Below are positions 12,481-24,700 of a DNA stretch of 64,000 bases, piece by piece (the first letter of the stretch is position 1; each line of letters opens with the position of its first letter). The notes beneath the pieces are model-generated. The model did no database searches. It was not told where the DNA came from and was given only the letters and a program-made list of their open reading frames with translations. The DNA comes from Opisthorchis felineus (lineage: Eukaryota; Platyhelminthes; Trematoda; Opisthorchiida; Opisthorchiidae). The DNA is taken from the NCBI GenBank assembly GCA_004794785.1, contig SJOL01007680.1:241549-305548 (forward strand). Reading direction: 5' to 3'. A program made the translations under genes and the position numbers.

Positions 12481-14364
12481 TCGAACTAACCATGAACGAG
12501 AAACGTCTTGAGTCGAAGATATCATGACTCTGAATGTAACAAAACTAACAGCCAAAATCTTTTCTCCCGCAGTTAATATTCTATGGAATACAAACTAAGG
12601 TGAGACTTCACTATCGTCATCTTTAACCATAAATATTGTACAAAAAATACAGTAATCCAAACGGTCACATCTTCCACATCGTATTTCAAAAGACTTCAAC
12701 CGTTCTTTGCCTATGTTCTGGGGTACTTCGGGATTTAGTCAACAAACTCGTGAAACTTGTTCGCTTATATGCACTTCTCTTGAAGCAACCAAGTTAGTCA
12801 TGCTTGAATTTGTGCCGATGTAACTTGGCTAGTCAGATTCACAAATTCGGTTATGCATCACAATGAAGAAACAAAAAACTGAGGTCTTAGGTACCCTCAA
12901 TAAGTTCTAAGTGCATTACCGTGTTTCCAGACCTCGCCAAGGAAAACCAGATACCATTGACCGGCAAACCCTATTAGCTGACTCCATTAGCCTTGTAGAA
13001 GTTTTCATTAGGACTTATTTGTCTTCTATACTGCTAGACAAACTGAGCAGAATTATTCCTTTTTCCAGTCTAGACTAACTTCTGTGTTACCTGGAATGTC
13101 TTATGTGTGGTCAGCAAAATGTGAGAAACGAAACACTCTTCACAGTATATTAAAAATGGCACAGTATGCAGGGCACAACCACTTTTGAAAGTGGCTCGTA
13201 GGGTCGATTTCAAGCCTTAGTGTGTGTAACTTATATTTCCAGGACAAATCATCCCGTCTGTGGTACATTTTGGGAGGCTCTTGGACTGGATAACTCATCA
13301 GATTGCTTCCAACTCGGCCAAGGATCCGTGGGTTATAGTGCGCACCGAGTATTCAGTGGTGCAAACATATCTGACTGTGTTTTGGACGGAAATTGAGAGG
13401 CAGAAGTCAAGGACAGCTATCGACATTACTGTGCAGCATATGTTAAGCTTGTCTGATAAAATGAAAGGGATATTCCGTCAAAATATGTATCAACAAAATA
13501 GTTCCATTTGTAGCCCTAATATATTGCTGCGCCTATTTTCCACTTTTTGCGTTTGCTCCGCAGTTCCTGTCGTAATTATTTCATGTAAAAATTGTGCTTG
13601 CCGATCAAAGGAAATTTAGTCTTCTTCCATTAGAGGCAGGGTTGGGAAAGTTTACCGTGCCATGCAGTAGACGCCAGAACGACGGGGTGTCACTTGAAAT
13701 AAACTTTTTGCACAATGATCTACCACATTTTTACTTATGCAACAAAACGTGATGAAACAATGCACAATTTCTTGCTTTTTCACTTGCTACTAAAGGTGAA
13801 TGAATCCAGCGAAATTTTAAGTCCTGTGCACCTGTACTAGCCCTTACCAGCTGATGAAGGTTGTCTCAATTACTTGGTGTTGCGAATAGGGACAGACTGA
13901 ACTTAAGCTATGGATTGACTGGATGCCAGTAGACTGATGAACGTCACAGAGTTGCAACAACGTTTAGATGCAGGAAACTAACGATGTAATTTTCGTGGCT
14001 TCCAGGCAGCTTGTCAGGTTTGTCGGTGTACATAAATCAGAAACTGCGTGAGGATGATGAACCCAGTGTTTGGTCTTTGAAATTGGTGCACAGATTGTCA
14101 CCCCTGCCAGAAACTTTACGAAAATGGACTTTATTGACAGTGGTTTCCATAAGGACTTTTGGTTTTAGAAGGTAATCTCAAGAACATGAACTACAATCTA
14201 CACAAGATTTTTCAACAAGAGAAAAGGGCAAAGTTACTGCAAGATTTCTCACTGAAGTCGTTGGAAAGATTTCCCAAACACTACAATAGTTTAAAGTGAT
14301 TTATTTTCCTGATTAGTTTGATAGTGTGAGGAGATTTGGAAGTTTCCAAATGTGATTTCGTCAC
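12481..14364. other. Intronic stretch, nothing recognised
   Basis: Contains a 119-codon open frame (13260-13619, +) ending in a Cys-rich hydrophobic segment. I recognise no family and consider it likely to be chance. CTGATGAAG at about 13851 was examined as a hammerhead and rejected because the GAAA box and stem II are missing. Confidence 0.45.
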
Positions 14365-14500
14365 GCAAGTAAAGTCAATTCACGCTGAAAGTGTGAGTAG
14401 CATTGTACAGCTGTTTAAACCTCAATGAGAGTGCGCGTCTTAAATAATAACTCCATGGAGTCTCGAACCTAAGACTTCCCGGTAACCGCTCAGTCACAAG
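14365..14500 (-). repeat. tRNA-derived SINE copy with hammerhead relic
   Basis: On the minus strand: an A-box-like stretch (CTGAGCGGTTACC, about 14481-14493), a B box (CTTAGGTTCGAGACTCC, 14457-14473), then CCATGGAGTTATT as in the other copies. After that comes a shortened hammerhead region, where the palindrome ACAGCTGT and the following stem I half are kept (14396-14414) but most of CTGATGA and stem II is lost. It is the same family as the copies at 19.2, 21.3 and 33.3 kb. Confidence 0.6.
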
Positions 14501-15544
14501 AGGTTTTTATGCAGTACGACTCTTCGACCACATCTCAGTGTCCAGCATTCCATTGGATCCAGAGAATTTAAGGAATGTTGTATAAGCCAGTAAATGAGGT
14601 CCTCGTCTACTCCCATATGTAAGTTTACATGGGCTATTCCCTGATCTATTCCGTAGTGGCTCTCAGCAGTCGGCATGGAAACATTATACCTACTTGTGGC
14701 CGTGCTATACAAAGACATTCTGGTAACGAAAATTTGTGAAATATGACCCCAAATCAGATCCAATTTATGAAGCCCTATGATACTGAAAAGAAACCTCACA
14801 TGACATTTCCGGGATATTATTTGTCTTAGTGGTTTCCTTGCGTTTGAACTTGATAACATAGGAAAACTTCATTCTTCAACAACAATGACGTACCCCAAAG
14901 AAACAATTTTAGGAAGAAAGTGGTCTATTCCTGAGTTTACTCACTACCGGACAAAGCCTCCTCAAACGGCTAATCTACTCCTACGCCGAATGTTACATTA
15001 TACAGGAGAAGTTATTGTGAAGAATGTAAACTGGCTCATGATGTAGTGGTTTTAATGCTGTAAAAAGTGAATCGTGGATCACAGTCCAAATTGCTTTAAT
15101 TTTTCCTGAGTTTTATTAATACTGGAACGGCCAAAACTGTTCCACATTGAACTTTTTATATAGTCAAACAAAAACGTTTATCCAACATACCGCAACCATG
15201 CATTTATCCTCAAGAAACAACAACAGTCGGAATCCACACAACTGAGAAAGACATTAAACCTTGAGGAACCGCAAAAAGCTTTTATCACAGAAACAGTCGT
15301 TCTGAAAAAGCTAAGCGGCCAACAGCTTTCATCCTCGATGAGACACATGCCATATATCCGATACACGTAGGATGAGAGGATATATAAGCTGTTGGTTAGC
15401 AGTTTCGCATTGTTTTCCACGTGACCGCGCGCCCGCCGTCAATTTTTTGCGTAATTGGAGAGCCCTGGGATGTGTTAAATTTCTTTTCTAACAAACTTCT
15501 TTTTCGTATGACCCTCTTTCTACTGGCAGACAGACAACCGTCTA
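14501..15544. other. Intronic stretch, nothing recognised
   Basis: A 121-codon minus-strand open frame (14494-14859) abuts the SINE. It has no recognisable domain, and the remainder is featureless to me. Confidence 0.45.
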
Positions 15545-15650
15545 TCCTGTATAAACCAATTTTTTCCACTTCAAAAGGGTTAGATTTCAAAGTCACTTAC
15601 CTGTGCTGACATATTTGATGAAGCCAAAAAAGGCGTAATATTTAGTCTTT
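15545..15650 (+). repeat. Decayed copy of the hammerhead-bearing repeat
   Basis: TTGATGA (15615-15621), then AGCC, six A, GGC (a three-pair stem II at 15623-15634), then GTAA instead of GAAA (15635-15638). Upstream, ACCAATTTTTTCCACTTCAA and CAAAGTCACTTACC align with the flank of the intact ribozyme at 12.3 kb. The broken GAAA box and lost stem III should make it inactive. Confidence 0.5.
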
Positions 15651-16771
15651 TTTTACATGCAACCGACATCGGTATTCCACTTAATTTCCTACATAAAAGT
15701 ACTGGAGAAATGGAAGGAAGCATAAGTTCACCTTGTGAATAAAGAAAGGAAAATTATGGCTGATTCGATAACGACCAAATGACCAGTCATACATCATTTT
15801 CAAGATCCCACGACTATGAACGTATATTTAGCTTTGGGTAGAATGAGATGTCACTTCAGGCGTCACCAGATGCAATCTACATTCTCGGCTTTCGGCTCAA
15901 ACATCCAAATTGACTACTAGCTGGATATAGTTTCATCAGAATTGCGCTAAAACAACTGAAAAGAAACGGTTGTTCTTTTGTCTGCCTCGATTTTAGTAGA
16001 CTTCCGTAATGAATCACTCAGCATAGACAGTAACCTAAAGAGTATTTCACTGTCCAGCAGATTGCCTTTATAACTCACTTTAAACTACCTGCTGAGGACA
16101 CATGTAAGCGGTTGAAATTATTCTCACCATATTCATACTCTGTGGATTCAGTCAACGTTGGTCTTGTACTGGTAATAAGACTTGGAAAAACTTTACATAT
16201 CGGTAATGTTTTCTAAGCTAGGGATGAAGGTGATGATGGTCAGGCCATGTTCTTGCCAAACCACCTATGAAGCGAATTACTCAGCTTATTCTAGGAAACC
16301 ACTTGGTGCACTGCTACTCCGGTATATTTTTGTAACCCTCGTTAAGTTGCAATTTTTCACGCGATTAATTAAATAAGCAAGAAACATACTTTTTTAGCAT
16401 CTTATCACTAACTAGGTGCCACAGGATACCTACTTGCAAAACATTCTAAATGGTGCATGGATTTTTACTCCCAAAAGTGTTCACTTAAGGAGCCAATCCA
16501 TGCCGAATTACACAGCCTAGATTGAGTAGTTGAAGGATGGTGCTGTACCTTGTCTGCGAGTTATTCCCTCTACTGACCAGCCAAGCGCCCGTTCACCGGA
16601 AGCTTGTGGTTCTGAAGTCTTCAGGGGTCTCATGGGATACAGATGATCACAAATAAAGAGGAAACGGTTTTGCGGTCTTTTTGGCACTTCAGCATTCAAC
16701 GGCTAAACTTATGGGAGACAGCTTTAATTTAAACAGGAAGACTTTCCCTCTATCAACAAACACCATTCCTT
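15651..16771. other. Intronic stretch, nothing recognised
   Basis: Short open frames only. No repeat or structured element was recognised. Confidence 0.5.
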
Positions 16772-17044
16772 GTGAGAAATCATGTGCATATGTTCACACA
16801 TGGGTTAAGTAACTTGGTCGAACCTTGTTACTTGGGGTTCCTCTCTTCATCGTTCTTATATTGCTTTTGGATTGTTCTAGAAATTCTGAATGAGGCTATT
16901 TTGAATCTTTGGGACTTTGGCAATGAGTATTTACAATCTGCAAAGCAAAATTTGTACAAACTAGAAGATCGGCTTCGTGCAGATGACACCACTGGCCTAT
17001 TAAAATTCAAGCGGTTACTAAGTAACTGCAGGCAAATTCAATGA
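16772..17044 (+). mobile_element. Non-LTR retrotransposon (LINE) reverse-transcriptase relic
   Basis: A 90-codon open frame whose layout matches the palm region of LINE reverse transcriptases. 'GFLSSSFLYCF' corresponds to the GCPLSPFLF-type motif. It is followed by a helix-like stretch with LNLWDFGNEYLQ (family: A-L-x-x-L-x-D-x-G-V). After the expected spacing comes 'LEDRLRADDTTGLL', corresponding to the catalytic L-x-Y-A-D-D-x-x-L-L motif with Tyr replaced by Arg. No endonuclease or tail was identified on either side. It is inactive. The assignment rests on motif order by eye and a profile search is needed to name the clade. Confidence 0.55.
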
Positions 17045-18883
17045 CAGACTGCACTTCGCTTAAGGCTACAACAGAATTGAGCTTCATTCATCCCTAGTAT
17101 TCCCCTTTGCTCTGTCAATTATGATCCGTGTAACAATTCACACAGCATTTGGTGTATATCTAGATGTGATTGAAACGCCTCGAACGTTCAGAGCAACCTC
17201 GTAGGTCTAGAGCTTAATCGGACCAAATGAAGACAGGCTGAAGCGTTCTTATCTGGATAGGATAGTTTGCTAATCTGCCTCATCATGGGGCAGATTTTTG
17301 TGCGTATTATCATGTCCTTGTAAACCCTTGAGAAGAAGGATATAGGACCCCGTTCGTGTGCATGTGAATTTGCTTATGTTTATTAATACGGCCAATGCAT
17401 ACCGGCATACTGATTATATCTCATGTCTGATTTGCGCATATCAATGGGCCATAAAGTAAAACACCCCATTTTGTCGTCGCGCGCTAAAACGTTTGCATAC
17501 AAGCTTTAAATTCTAAAAAGCCTTCTTCTAAGTAATCTGTTTTGGAGATCGGAGAGCCTTTTGTACACATTAAGTCACGGTGCATTGTCTGCGACAAACC
17601 TAAAGGTGAGAATAAAAATTGCTGTCGCTTAATTATGCCGGGGAAGACGCGTCATAAAAAATCCATCTTACCGACCAAACACAGAAATGATAATAACACC
17701 AACTAGATCTAGCAATGTCAAGACAGCACGGATGTACCTAGGTTTCAGAGTAGTAATCCTGTCTCCCAGTCTTCAGAAGAATGCTTTTTATTATTCCACC
17801 GATTTAGTACTGCGTCCAGTTTGCCATTACATAAAGCAAACAATATTAACGAAACCTTGGTGAGTAACAAACGTTACAGGACAAGCAACTTCGGTGGTAA
17901 ATTGCAATCTTGTCTCACTGCAATGAAGGCTGAGATCTGCTAAAGGTCAGATTCAAACAGGTCGCAAGCATACTTAGTTATCACTGGAAACGAAGAATTC
18001 CCGAAGGAATCGAAGCATTAAAAACTAACAGTTAGTTTGGGCTACAACTTTCTTATTACCTTATGTTCACTGGTATGGTCAACTGTAAATCCGTTGTGAT
18101 TACTCGTGCTAATGCGGTTATCAAACCGTCATTCTGAAGGACTCTGTCCGTCAGTTATGGAAAATTTTTCAACGCAACTTTTTTGTTATGAATTGAATTT
18201 CGTATCGCCGTGCACTTTATAAAGGCACTAATATTTTTATCTCTCTGGTGCATCAGTCAAATGTGGCGTTGTTAAATCCTATTAGGAATGGTTACGCAGA
18301 TGATGGGGACATGAAAATTCCCCGGGATGAAACCAAACGTTAACACTGAAACTAATATCGTCAAATGATGTGTACTATTTTTTGGACCACATTAGTCATT
18401 TAGGAAGGCGTTGGAGGATTTTGAACTACTTAGAATCATCAGGTTCTTAGAATGAGTAACATTTTTTCGCGGAACTTCTGAAATTTGTCGGTAGGATTTG
18501 GTGACTCCGTGGTGACTACGGGATCACGACGGATAGTGGACTAAAACATGGGACAAATACCATCAAAAACCCTGAGGATTTGGTAACCTAAATTTATTTC
18601 TCACATAGACTTCAAATATGGATACTTACGTGCATCTTTGCATTAGGGCTTGCGATCATTATCCTTTCTACTTGTGAGTCGTTTGCGTACAAAGTAAGCT
18701 GTTTGGTCTGAGTGTTTGACAAGCCATTTTCCAGTCAGTCACTATTTTCTTCATTACATCGCTGAATGAATGAAACTCATGCCTTCTAATTTGAGGCACT
18801 TAGACGTTCAGTGAATCGGCTTTGCTAACTGAAGGTTGTTGGCCGTCCGGACCAGTATACGTTTCATAACACATTTGTGAATT
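17045..18883. other. Intronic stretch, nothing recognised
   Basis: This could contain further LINE debris after the RT relic, but no motif was clear. No RNA gene or strong repeat was seen. Confidence 0.4.
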
Positions 18884-19015
18884 GTGTGTATGTATGTATG
18901 TATGTATGTATGTATGTATGTATGTATGTATGTATGTATGTATGCATGTATGTATGTATGTATGTATGTATGTATGTATGCATGTATGTATGTATGTGTG
19001 TGTGTGTATGTATCT
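18884..19015. repeat. (TATG)n microsatellite
   Basis: About 130 bases of TATG/CATA tetranucleotide repeat with a few GCATG interruptions, ending in a short TG run. The Cys-Met-Tyr-Val and His-Thr-Tyr-Ile reading frames across it are artefacts of the repeat. Confidence 0.97.
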
Positions 19016-19134
19016 ATGCAATTAGCAGAGTGGCGTCAAATCAGACCCCATCTTTTCCTCCTTTGTTTTAGGTTTGGACACCAGCTGAAAGCTTGGAATT
19101 TAAATCAATAGTCAATTCATTAGAGATTTCGTCC

Positions 19135-19300
19135 TGTTAGTGAAGTCAAGTGAAGAGCCGAAGAGCACTGTACAGCTGCTCAATCGTTTTTAGGAATCAT
19201 CAGTAGATCACATTTTACAAATCTCCACAGGATTCGAACTCTTCACCTCTCGGCTAGTGATTCCAGTTCAAACCGTTAGGCTCGATTGCCTGAATGACAG
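19135..19300 (-). repeat. tRNA-derived SINE copy with hammerhead relic
   Basis: Minus strand: GAGCCTAACGGTTTGAAC (A-box side, about 19270-19286), GAAGAGTTCGAATCCTGTGG (B box, about 19228-19247), then a spacer and a hammerhead relic. The CTGATGA core is intact (19203-19197) and the stem III palindrome CAGCTGT is kept (about 19172-19178). The distal stem I half CAGTGC is kept (19166-19171). Stem II is eroded and GAAAC has become TGAGC. It is the same family as the 33.3-kb copy, in opposite orientation. Confidence 0.65.
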
Positions 19301-19403
19301 TCAGTAGCAAAAACCGGGAAAATATTGTACAGTGGTGCTATATCCTGTCTAAGTGTGAGTCAGTCACATTGTTTATTAACCACTCTTACTCATATCGCTT
19401 AGT

Positions 19404-19800
19404 GTGCAAGTGCTAATCGGAATCCTCTGGAGGTTTGTGAGAGGCGCAATGGCAATCATTCCCTCTAACAATGAATCGATTGTACAGTGTTTGTTGGCTT
19501 TTCGTCATAGCATGACTCCACTTACAAGATGGAAATCTTCATCGGAATTGAACAGGTTCCTCAAACTTCCAACATCAGTCAGTCTTTTGCGATGCCATTC
19601 AGTTTATGCTCGTCAGCAGCGGTGGTATAAAGCTGGTGCCCCGCCAGAACCCTTCAGGATGGCGATATCCCAAGTCACTCTCGCAAATGTTCCTTACGTA
19701 TGCGGTTTGTATAATGCCTGCACGTTCAAACGCCCATGTCAGCAAATATATTCTGTTGCAAGAAGATGATCCGGCTTTACACAACATGTTTTCCAAATGG
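19404..19800 (+). mobile_element. Ty3/gypsy integrase C-terminal relic
   Basis: The frame starting at 19404 reads 'LLAFRHSMTPLTRWKSSSEL', then LKLPTSVSLL, then RQQRWYKAGAPPEPFRM. This order follows the post-catalytic part of gypsy Pol: L-x-x-Y-R-x-T-P-H, the S-P-A-E-L-L block, L-R-T-x-L-x-L-L, then R-Q-x-x-Y-x-x-G-A-R-x-R-x-F before the G-D-x-V module. WRFVRGAMA at the start fits the E-R-F-V-x-T-F-K region, so the copy begins just after the catalytic Glu. It is 5'-truncated, with no LTR seen. It could belong to the same insertion family as the pieces at 20.4 and 21.5 kb. Confidence 0.6.
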
Positions 19801-20438
19801 TTGAACTACCATCGTAGGACGAGCTTGTCTAGGAAGATAGTCAATTAAGGAAGAGCCGGCGATTCTACCTTCCGATCTTATGTGTTAAGACAAAACAGTG
19901 AGTTAAATTAACGGTTTCAAATTGCTTGCTGACGCAGATTTTTCTGTATTGTCGCTGTGTCTAAATATGAGGTTGAGGATGCAGATTTTCAGGAGGTACG
20001 ATTAATAGAATCGGCCTGAGGGACCGGAAGACCTCTTTCTCAATTTTAAGTGAGCTTTAATTCCTAAGATACCTTAAGTTCTGTCAATGAAATTCATTGT
20101 GAACTTTTAGGTCTAATCTAATCTAATCTGCGGACACACGGTGCGGTTCATTAAAATCTGTTACCCATCCGTACATCCATCATCCTCCAAGTTATACTTC
20201 AAGTCACCTCTACGTGGTGCTTTGGACCTGGATATTCTACGTCATTGGTATTGAACCAGAACCACCAAAGTTTACTGATGCGAAATTAAATGTTGCCAAC
20301 AGCATACTCAGTTGCTGTCAGTAGAGGGCGGCTGTACATTACTCATCGATCCATCTAGTGAGGTCATAAAGTAGGCCATGATACAGCGCTAGCCAAATCG
20401 CATGCCTGAATGTATAGCTGAACAAATAAGACTGTGAT

Positions 20439-20943
20439 TTGATCTGCGTTTTTAATAACAGTACAAAGGACACAAAGGGCTTCAACTTATCGGAAGCAGA
20501 CTTCAACAATGTCCCAAGTATGAGCTCACCTTCAGGTTGTTTAGACCAAAATCTTGGCAAATTTCCATCGAACGGTACTCAACAGGAAGGTAGACCAACC
20601 GGACAAGGCAAGAGTGTTGCCAACCACTTGGCTATTAATAAGACGAATTCCAACACAAATGTGGTTGTTAAACACTACGGTATATCTCCATTTTGTCGTC
20701 TTGGTATTGTGCACGTTATCCTTAGTGACAACAAAACACCATTTATACACAGTGATGCTTAACTGCTTGGTATTTAAATGCTTGACACCCTATCCTAGTT
20801 CGCTTACTCATGTTGCGGAATCAGCAGAGACATTTTGCGGCCTGCCAAACAAAAAATATATTGTTTCTATGAACAACTTACTTATCAAAAAACTGGGTTC
20901 CTTGAGCATTATCCCGAGTGATGTGAGAGCAAAATTATTTTGA
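20439..20943 (+). mobile_element. Ty3/gypsy integrase core relic
   Basis: In the 20439-20762 frame, 'KHYGISPFCRLGIVHVILSD' followed by NKTPFIHSD matches the second catalytic Asp region (F-G-I-P-x-x-I-V-S-D-N-G-T-x-F). In an overlapping frame, CLTPYPSSLTHVAESAETF matches T-P-P-Y-H-P-x-S-N-G-x-A-E-R-x-V-x-T-F-K, which holds the catalytic Glu. A frameshift and stop separate the two. The N-terminal zinc-binding region was not recognised. It is an inactive fossil. Confidence 0.6.
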
Positions 20944-21239
20944 CCAGGCACTTGGACTGTGGTGCTCCTTGATTCATATTCTTGGCAGTCAGTCGTAAAC
21001 TCTTACAGCTACCACACATTTGGAGTTTGTAATCCATGTGTTACGAAAAGAGCTTAATCGAAAATGTGCCAGGTCTTGTAGTCGTTGTTAATGAGACTCG
21101 TTTCTCTACTTCAAACTTTACGGACTGCTTAAAATCGGTTGGCTTTCTTCTACTTAATTGTAGGTGACTGCGAGGTGTGTAGAATTCGTGCTCACATTAC
21201 TCTGGTTTAGACAGTCATCCTGCTGTCTCGGGGCACTTA

Positions 21240-21400
21240 GTTTGGTGGGTCTGCACCAAAAAGGAGAAGCACTGAAGAGGAGTTTCGCTCTTATTAGTGC
21301 TCACCAGTAGTGGTCATCCTTGGCCGTGTTAGAGTTTACGACACCCAGCACCTCCGCGCTCAAACCATTCAGTCGAAAATTTGGGCTCGCATTAAAGGGC
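21240..21400 (-). repeat. tRNA-derived SINE copy with hammerhead relic, inserted between gypsy fragments
   Basis: Minus strand: GACTGAATGGTTTGAGCGC (A-box side) and GGAGGTGCTGGGT then AAACTC (decayed B box) at about 21335-21375. The hammerhead relic lies at 21312-21266: CTGGTGA core (one substitution), a weak stem II, an intact GCGAAAC box, and CAGTGCTTC closing stem I with four pairs left. It lies between the gypsy integrase core relic (to 20943) and the C-terminal-like piece (from 21490). Confidence 0.55.
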
Positions 21401-21489
21401 AAAGTTCAGTCTATCGGTGGTTAATTAATTGCCATCAGTAATCACTAGAGGTTCTTCTTCTCAGGAATATTTATGAAAGTAACACCAAA

Positions 21490-21730
21490 TGCAGGCAACA
21501 CAACTCCTTAGAAGACGTTCGCTCTCTTTAATTTGGAAGCAACTACTTCAGAGCACACAATAGATGAAGCACTGCGTGGATGTTTTTCTGAGGCAATGCA
21601 TGCAACCACAGGTGAATATCCTGTCCAGCGCTTCACAGCATTTTGCGGATATATTTTTCGTGGCTTTACTCTCTTGATGCAACCCATCAAAGAGATTGTG
21701 ACTCACGATAATTTAGAAAACAAATGGTGA
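21490..21730 (+). mobile_element. Probable Ty3/gypsy integrase C-terminal fragment
   Basis: The frame at 21533-21730 contains 'FSEAMHATTGEYPVQRF', then YIFRGFTLLMQPIKE. The order fits the Y-R-x-T-P-H-x-T-T-G-x-S-P-A-E-L-x-x-G-R-x-L-R-x-x-L-D-L-L-x-P block that follows the gypsy integrase core. With the core relic at 20.4-20.9 kb on the same strand, this is probably the other end of one insertion, now split by the SINE at 21.3 kb. Weaker than the other integrase calls. Confidence 0.42.
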
Positions 21731-24700
21731 TACTTATTACCAGGAATGACTATTCCTGTGTAAGCATAATGTTGAAAGTTTCGACGAATATACTTGACCA
21801 TGCTAGTGACGATAGTTCTCAATGCTACGCTCAACTAGAACCTCGTTACTTCTTAATTTCCTTGCTGCTACACACAGTTGGTTTTGCAAGCCAAATACAC
21901 AGGGACCACAAAAACCCAAAACAGCATTTAAGGCTTGGTCTTTGTGTTCATTGTTAGTAGAGTGATTGTCTTACTCCATTTTATGCGTACCCCTATGCTC
22001 ATTGGACTTGAAGTAAATGGATATACACATTCGGTTTTAATAGTGTGGATGCCAGTGCGACTTATGTATACTGTTGTACTGATTATTTCGGAAGTCTGTA
22101 GCAGTGTAATTTCTCCATGCATAAAGCGAAACGTCCGTTTGTATCAGTTATCTTTTGTGTGTCCAGTAAAGAGCATTATTCCTAAGTGGTTTGTACATCC
22201 GGGTGAGATAATCTTTTAGATCAACGTACTATTGAATAACCCTACATGCCGTTTCTTTATCTCATTCTCGTTATTCGTATTTTCTAAAAAAAACGGTTGT
22301 TGTGGAACCGGACATCCGCTTTCAACCTTGTTCTCAAGCTTTAGGAAACAAATTACCCATGCGATTCTTCCCAACTTGTTTAAATCCGTCAGATATTGAT
22401 CATTTAAATATCGAAGATTAATCTGTTACGAAAACGGTTATCTACGTGTTCTGATGGAGAACATCCTGAAAACAGATCCAGTCACTTTCATACGATGAAT
22501 TAAAACCGAATAATTGTTTATAAATAGGCGCCTTTTTTAGGTTTGACATTTACATCTTTATGTCCTATGTAATCTCATGAGTTAGTGAGTCGGGTCCTTG
22601 ATAAAGTACCGCTGGCGCCTACACAGGGTACCGAAATGACAGCCTGGAATACGCCTCGCCAAATGAAATCACGCGTTAGTTTAGGTGACATTTTGTGATT
22701 TATGGCTTGCGCTGGCAAAGTGCAAATAATTCTGCAACGCTTTGTTACGCCGCGGCAAGCTTGACCAGTACATTCGTTTTGCAGTGTACTCTAATGGTTT
22801 TTAGACGTGTTAGGTGCACTAGCCTCACAATTGCCCGAAAATTAGCGTGGATCTATAAGCCGAAGAGGTTTTATTCTGTATAATGAGTAATGATCATCGA
22901 CAGAAGCCCAATGATTGCGCGTACAGGTGTTTCAACTGCCGTTATTTTAATTTCTCTATAACATCTTTTGAAAGATTATCAACGTGTGTTCCACCGCAAC
23001 TTTCAAAACAATTATCCTCATGAAATAAAGTAGTGGGACTGTACTCCCCTAACCACCTAGAAACTAGAAATCTCTGTATAGAAAAGTACTATATGCCGAA
23101 CACATTCCAGTCATTATTGATTTTGCCACCAACTTGGGAGATAGTTGGTAAAAAATCAGTGAAGCTGGATATACCGAACGAATTCGAAAATAAAATGTCA
23201 AACCGACTGAAGTCACTGGCAATGATAAGCAGAAACCTGTGTAAAATGTTTACGACGTTTGTACTGAGCCCAACTGTGACCAAAATAACAAAAAGCAGTC
23301 CAGTTTCAACGTTTATCTGAAATTCATACCCGGTAATTATAGCAGTTGTGCTTTTTGACCATTATTTGTATACCATTTCCCGTTGTTAATACTTTATTTC
23401 ACAAGCTAATTGAAACTCAATTCGGCAACCCTTTGAATATGATACCACTTTGTTGATCCTTGAGAGACTATACCGGAGAGAATATCTCAGGTGAGAGCCC
23501 CACAACAGTGGATGAAGTTACTAGGCTGATGCGTTATATAATGTAAACGGGCCATTTCCAATCTTCTGTGGAGTTTGTGATATTTGTACACGCGTAGAGA
23601 AATTACAGCCAAAGATGGATCTGACAATGGGCTTCGAGATAAACTCAAAGTTACTCCGATAATCTCACCACGAGAAGGCATAATCTATGGTTATAGCACA
23701 ATTGGCATTTGCTAGAGATTTCTTTTGTCCAAGTTAATTTCTAATTATTCAACGTCGACGTTTTATGACTTGCTCAGTCTTCAATGTCTAAATCATTTTC
23801 TGGAAACAAAGCTGCAAAACATATTACTCAGATTATAACAGTCGAAAGGACAGTTATTTCGGTCTTTGTTAAAGTTCACTATCAATAATAATGTCATTTA
23901 GACTGTTATTTGTCGTCAGAAACATTGAATCCTTGATTATAACATCGGTTTTTGAAGGTCATCACCAAAGTGTAAGTTGAAAGGATTTTCCCATCGTAGT
24001 TTCCGTAGCTTTGACCTCTCTAATGATGCCTTGTTTTTCGATACTCCAGCACCTTGAGATAGATTCTGCACAGTCGGTTGAAAACTTGGCTGTATAGAGC
24101 TCCACAATTGTTTGTTCTTTATCCATCATCCTAAAAAGCAAACTTTAGGACGTGGTCAGGAAGAAATCTGTCCTTTCGGAGGTTTGGAGTTTTGGAGACA
24201 TCCGCTTAGCAGGTAAAGTGGCTTCCTGCTTTGCTAACAGAGTTAACTTAAGTGGGTAATTCGCCTTCGGATGTCGCGTCTGTAAAGTGCCTCTCCGGTA
24301 AACGCGATTAACCAGACACGTATAACATATCACCCAGTGCGTGGAATTTCGTTGTTGCCGCTCAATTATCCGTGGTTTTCTATCTGGACCCTTCGATTCC
24401 TCTGTTTTTTCGAAAACATCTCATATCTCTTTCACACTAAAACTTAAGCTTGATATTCCAAATCATAACATAAACCTCCTTCTGCAATAGCATCATCAAA
24501 AAATTATGTAAACTTTCTTCTCGCAAGAGCTGCAGTCTGCGCACTTGGCATTTAACTATCTGGTTCTGACTTTGCCTCTTATCTTTTGTTGTTTTTACCA
24601 GAACTACTCTTCTAATCTTCACAGTCAAATACAGAAAATATTACCGAATTCTGTCGTTAGTTGACAAGCGCCGAATAGACAAAGGGGAGTCTGCGGAATA

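Noticed and set aside
13260..13619. 119-codon plus-strand frame as a gene
   Set aside because: No recognisable domain, no splice or promoter context, and a length expected by chance at this composition.
13845..13900. CTGATGAAGG with a later GCGAA as a hammerhead
   Set aside because: The stem II region is too long and unpaired, and GAAA is incomplete.
18800..19111. Three open frames rich in Cys-Met-Tyr-Val or His-Thr-Tyr-Ile
   Set aside because: Translations of the TATG microsatellite.
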